From positions 9,240,501 to 9,304,500 of the forward strand of contig NC_061124.1 of the NCBI RefSeq assembly GCF_905220365.1: a stretch of 64,000 bases of DNA. Direction: 5' to 3'. The position numbers were made by a program, and so were the translations under genes. The DNA is from Vanessa cardui. Its lineage: Eukaryota > Arthropoda > Insecta > Lepidoptera > Nymphalidae. This document shows positions 60,098 to 64,000 of this stretch, one piece after another; position 1 is the first letter of the stretch; each line of letters starts with the position of its first letter. Under the pieces are notes generated by a model. The model worked only from the letters and a program-made list of their open reading frames with translations, was not told the origin of the DNA and searched no databases.

Positions 60098-63000
60098 TCA
60101 TAGAAATTGACAAGTACGTTTCGGGACACTTTTCTTACGAAGAGCAGCTCGCACAGCCTCTTCGAACACCTCGTGCATGTTTTCCCGTTCCAAGGCTGAG
60201 CACTCCACGAGTTGGACAGCACTGAAAACAATCAAAAGCAAATGAAACTTGATAAAAATATAAATATATGCAGTAATATATATTAGTTAAATATTCTAAT
60301 TTTGAGTCATAAAAGCACATTATTGATTTATTATATTCAAATTAAAAGTCGTATTTTTTGTATGTATATTACGTGATGTGAAAACACGGATCGCCATGGT
60401 GCGACGTCATATAGGCAAAAGCTGTCATATATTCATATCATTTGGAACTTTGATAATCTATTTTTTTTTAATTTTTGATGTTAATATTTGTACAGTACAC
60501 ACCAACGATAGTGATCGTAATTTATTTATTTATTATAATTTATTTATTTTCCTAAAAAATACGACATATTTATAGCTTTATATATATTATAACATTGAAT
60601 GATGATCGTAGGTACATAAACAACTGTTATTCATCCATATTGGATGACTTATTTGAACTACTTTTTTTAAATATAGTAATAAAAATAAAAACATCTTAAG
60701 ATATAGATACCTAATTATATCACATGTATAACATTAGTATTGTACCTACATAGGCACGAGATAAAATATGTATATTTTACGTGAAAACATGATGTTTACA
60801 TAGTAGTCGTTTTAATATGACAACAAAAAATAACATAACATACAACACAACATCACATTTAGTTCTATTTTATTTTCCTTGCTGTGCTAATTAGGTATAT
60901 TATGTTTAAGTACCTACAGCCATTCCTGAGCCGAGATAACCCAGTGGTTAGAATGCTGAATCATACCGAAGATTCAATTCCGGGTACGTGATTTTCATGT
61001 ACTTCATTTAACAAAATTGAATACAAGATAAAATATAAACATATCATTTATCGTTTTCAATGATTAAAGAAAACTTCGTGTGAAAATACGAAAGTGCCGA
61101 ATGATTTTCGCGACTGGTGGAATATGCTTTAATCTCAGATGACGAGGAAGCCGCAGCCTAACAAAGGACATTTACGGGCTGCTATTTTTACAACCTTTGA
61201 TTAATCAATCGACTTGTGTGTTATATAAAATATTTGTACTAATTTTACAAAAAAATATTGCGATTTAAAAATTTATTCGGCCAGCCAAAGGACTCTCTCG
61301 TTTTTGTATCACAGTACGAGCCTTTATCGGTGCACGAAAGATAATGGCAACGATAACACAGCTGCCAGTGTTCGCGTGCGATAGTAACCGACGTTTTTTT
61401 TCCTTACACCACAAATGACATAGCTTATTTATTACAAAAAAGCATTATCTTTATTAATATTATAAATGTGAAAGTAACTTTGTCTACCGCTCTTTCACGA
61501 CCAAACTGCTGGACTGAATTTAATGAAATTTGTTATGAAGCAAACCTGAAATTCAAGAAAGGCCATAGGCTACTTTTTTGCCTATCACATGACAACCAAT
61601 ACCCTAAAACGCGAGCAAAGCCGCAGGCAACTACTAGTGCTATATATTCAAATCTATAAAATAAATATAGAGGTATAAGTGATTTAAAAACTTACAAAAT
61701 ATATATTTTACATGAATATTACCGATTGGAAAACCGTAGTTATTTAATAAGTGAAGGTTTAGGGTCCAAAATTTTTATGGAACTTATTCATGCACACTAA
61801 TTTATGCAATCTAGACTTATACAAAATTATAAATAATTCCTTATTTCGTGAATATTTGTAAATAAACAGAATTTACCGTATTTTCTTCTTCAAAGTTTTG
61901 CCTTCTTGAGTTGTTATAACAGCTTTGCCGGATGCCCTCAAGTCGGTTTTCGTTGCTGTAATAAAAATATATACAAATTCAAAATTGATAACTTGAAGAT
62001 AAGTCGAACATTTTATGACTAGATGTATTTAAGATAAGGATTCTTACGAAATAATATATATTAATGATTTGGTACGGAACTTGTTGTGAAATGGCAAGAA
62101 CATTAATCCTACCCGATTTTAATTAAATAATTACATTCTCGTTCAAGCAGAGCCCTAATAGACTTAGAGTACATTTTAAGTTTTCTTCTGAGAAATAAAA
62201 CTTCCACGTGACTTGGAAAATGTGCGTATATCAAGAATAAGCTCCAAACTTTCTCGACTCTACTAGTCGAGAAAGTTTGACTAGGTAGAGATATAAAGGT
62301 GCCTTTCCATGAAAAACTGACTGAAATTTATTTGATTATTACAGAAAAATAATGGAAAGTTAATATAATACAATAGTTAAAAGTTAGTTTATTTTCCTTA
62401 AACAGATCTTGAAGATACACAATGCAAAGTTGCTCCCGTATTATTTAATCCATAATTCAAAAACTTTGCGTGTATATTCATCACTCATCATAGCTACACA
62501 CTTGACCAGTTTTTAAATGATAAAAAATATAATGGATCGCCAAAAACTATATCTCATTGTCCTTCTTTCTAAGCTAACATCTAAAAAAAGAACCGTTTTA
62601 GACATTTCTGCAGTAGTATTAAATAAGCCCATCCTTATTAAAGTCCGCTATGACAATGGTCACGAATTAGCGGAATGTCCAGTTGTTAAGTTAATTTTAT
62701 TATATTAACAACTTGCGACTCGTTTGTAGAATTCGAGTATCATTAACTTTACTTGATTATATTACAAGTTTTGTCAATACTAAAATAAATGAAATTGAAG
62801 TAAATAGATACATAATTAAGCACATTCGTACAAATTCGGCAATTAATGTAAATATTCTTAGATTTTTCGGTTACAATATATAAAGTTATGTGTAGAAGAA
62901 TGTACACCTTATAGTTAGCAATGTACAGGCATAACTCTAACACGTGGATAATTTAGCAAATAATTCTACCACCAACGATAAATGATTGCAAGTCTCGAGG

Positions 63001-63823
63001 GACATGATACCTAATTCATGTATTACTAGAATTGATACAAAAAACGGTAACCATAAGCTCTTTTATCTTCTGAAAATTAATTAAATAGAACCAAAGCAGA
63101 AACGTGGACTAACTCACTACCTTAACACTGAATACAGCCTACTTAGAATTGAGGTTTAAAGATTATGATAATTACATATACCTATAATATAAACTTACAT
63201 AAAATATAATTAAATTTGTAACAAAATAAAATTTAGTTGATAACATAATTGACTATCATTATGATTCTGGTAAAAATAAATGAAAGTTTTAAGTCATTCG
63301 TTACACACCTAGATATTAAAAAAATAACTTACCTACGAGTACAATTGGTACTAAAGAACTGAAGTGCTTTAACTCTGGATACCATTTGTGAATTACATTT
63401 TCGTATGAAGATCTAGTGCCAACGGAGTAACATACCAAAAAGCAATGTGTCTGTAAATATACATAAAAAAGCTTATTTAATACTATTTCAAATCATATCA
63501 ATCAGATTCAAATAGTTAAAGATTTCGTAATAAACAACTATTAAGGTAATATTAATTAAATACTTATGGCCAGTTAATAGAGCAGTAGCTCGTTTGTTTT
63601 GGATAAATATAATAAAATAATATAAACTAGGTTTTCTAGTTGCATGAGCAGTTGCGGAGTTAAAGATAAATCGACCGTTATTTTGAATACAAATTGAGGA
63701 TAACATACGTTATTGTATGATAATGGCCTTAATCGCTCGTAGTCCTCCTGGCCAGCAGTGTCCCACAGAGCCATTTCTACTTCTTGGCCGTCGACTGTTA
63801 TGTGCCCCACATAGTTATCAAAT
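60098..63823 (-). CDS. RhoL: Rho-family small GTPase, RhoL-like (lacks first exon(s), runs off right edge)
   Basis: Membrane-anchored GTP switch controlling actin and cell movement. Minus-strand exons: 63823-63709, 63450-63333, 61955-61877, 60221-60098 (stop at 60100-60098); phases all join. Visible residues start just after switch I (FDNYVGHITVDGQ) and include the G3 box/switch II WDTAGQEDYERLRPLSY, then CFLVCYSVGTRSSYENVIHK and the Rho-type KWYPELKHFSSLVPIVLV. The G4 box is VATKTDLR (Ala where Gly is usual), and G5 is VECSA. The tail RAALRKKSVPKRTCQFL is a polybasic stretch and CAAX box ending in Leu, predicting geranylgeranylation. The P-loop exon lies beyond 64000. TTQEGK..KKI and VFEEAVRAA favour RhoL over Rho1, Rac or Cdc42. 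Intron 60222-61876 carries a SINE and a Helitron-like element. Confidence 0.9.
60932..61195 (+). mobile_element. Degenerate tRNA-derived SINE (Metulj-like)
   Basis: Begins GAGCCGAGATAACCCAGTGG (A-box region), followed by a decayed B box (AGATTCAATTCC) and ATTTTCATGT. It ends with GACTGGTGGAATATGCTTTA, then CCGCAGCCTAACAAAGGACA and GGGCTGCTATTTTTA. This order is that of a widespread butterfly and moth SINE. Different family from the two SINEs at 17862 and 56601. Confidence 0.75.
61448..61637 (+). mobile_element. Non-autonomous Helitron-like element, copy 2
   Basis: 190 bp, exactly as long as copy 1 (1356-1545). Starts A|TCTTTATTAATATTATAAAT and ends CTACTAG|T, with GCGAGCAAAGCCGC before the end. 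In the Rho gene's last intron. Confidence 0.65.
61956..63332 (-). other. Rho gene intron with a perfect hairpin
   Basis: AT-rich intron. The only structure I can support is a perfect hairpin with 15-bp arms at 62245-62279 (CAAACTTTCTCGACT, loop CTACT). A short ORF at 62517-62708 is not supported. Confidence 0.5.
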
Positions 63824-63954
63824 CTAAAATCAAAATATACATTTTATTAGTTTTTCAACATATTTTAAACAATGAACTACCTGTTTTTCGTATCTCCATC
63901 TGCATCAAATTATTTTTGTACCTAAAATCCTATAATTTTATGCTTTATACAATA

Positions 63955-64000
63955 CTAGCGACCCGCCTCGGTTTCGCACGGGTGTAAAGATATGACATCA
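63955..64000 (-). mobile_element. Helitron-like 3' end, cut by the window edge
   Basis: Reads on the minus strand ..CCCGTGCGAAACCGAGGCGG GTCGCTAG|T, a GC stem followed by CTAG before T, the form of a Helitron terminus. The rest is outside the window. Confidence 0.5.

Noticed and set aside
1..64000. CRISPR arrays, operons, phage or other bacterial features
   Set aside because: No spaced direct repeats; genes have spliceosomal introns and animal families throughout.

Overview
The window is AT-rich, intron-rich animal DNA. Its genes, small GT-AG introns and dense set of short transposons point to an insect, very probably a moth or butterfly (Lepidoptera). No bacterial, organellar or CRISPR features are present. 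Gene models were built by hand by joining splice phases, and every junction quoted keeps the reading frame.

Layout: (1) 1-4720, minus strand: 5' part of mitochondrial NADP-isocitrate dehydrogenase, running off the left edge. (2) 5315-8690, minus: a non-LTR retrotransposon with an uninterrupted 987-codon endonuclease/reverse transcriptase ORF. (3) 8700-13439: intergenic, with a 715-bp hAT element. (4) 13440-26131, plus: a complete 22-exon mitochondrial nicotinamide nucleotide transhydrogenase (NNT, 1045 aa). (5) 29382-46664, plus: extended synaptotagmin (Esyt2, 799 aa), with three tandem exons that appear to be mutually exclusive alternatives inside C2A. (6) 47931-50047, minus: nuclear cap-binding protein subunit 2 (CBP20, 161 aa). 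(7) 50446-54245: other repeats and two head-to-tail copies of a second LINE. (8) about 54550-58160: a decayed PIF/Harbinger transposon with both its Myb-like and transposase genes and a SINE nested in the latter. (9) 60098-63823, minus: a RhoL-like Rho GTPase lacking its first exon(s), which lie beyond the right edge.

IDH and NNT are divergently arranged neighbours and both supply NADPH in the mitochondrial matrix. Esyt2 (ER-plasma membrane tether) and CBP20 (nuclear mRNA cap binding) converge and have no obvious functional link.

The most unusual signals are two. First, Esyt2 has three successive candidate alternative exons of 86, 95 and 83 nt, all phase 0 in and phase 2 out, each encoding a different version of the C2A calcium-binding loop 3. 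Second, five copies of two hAT-type MITE families, each with an 8-bp target duplication, all lie within 50 nt of a splice site of NNT or Esyt2. Family A always lies just upstream of an acceptor and family B always just downstream of a donor. All are in one orientation, and two target duplications overlap the splice site itself.
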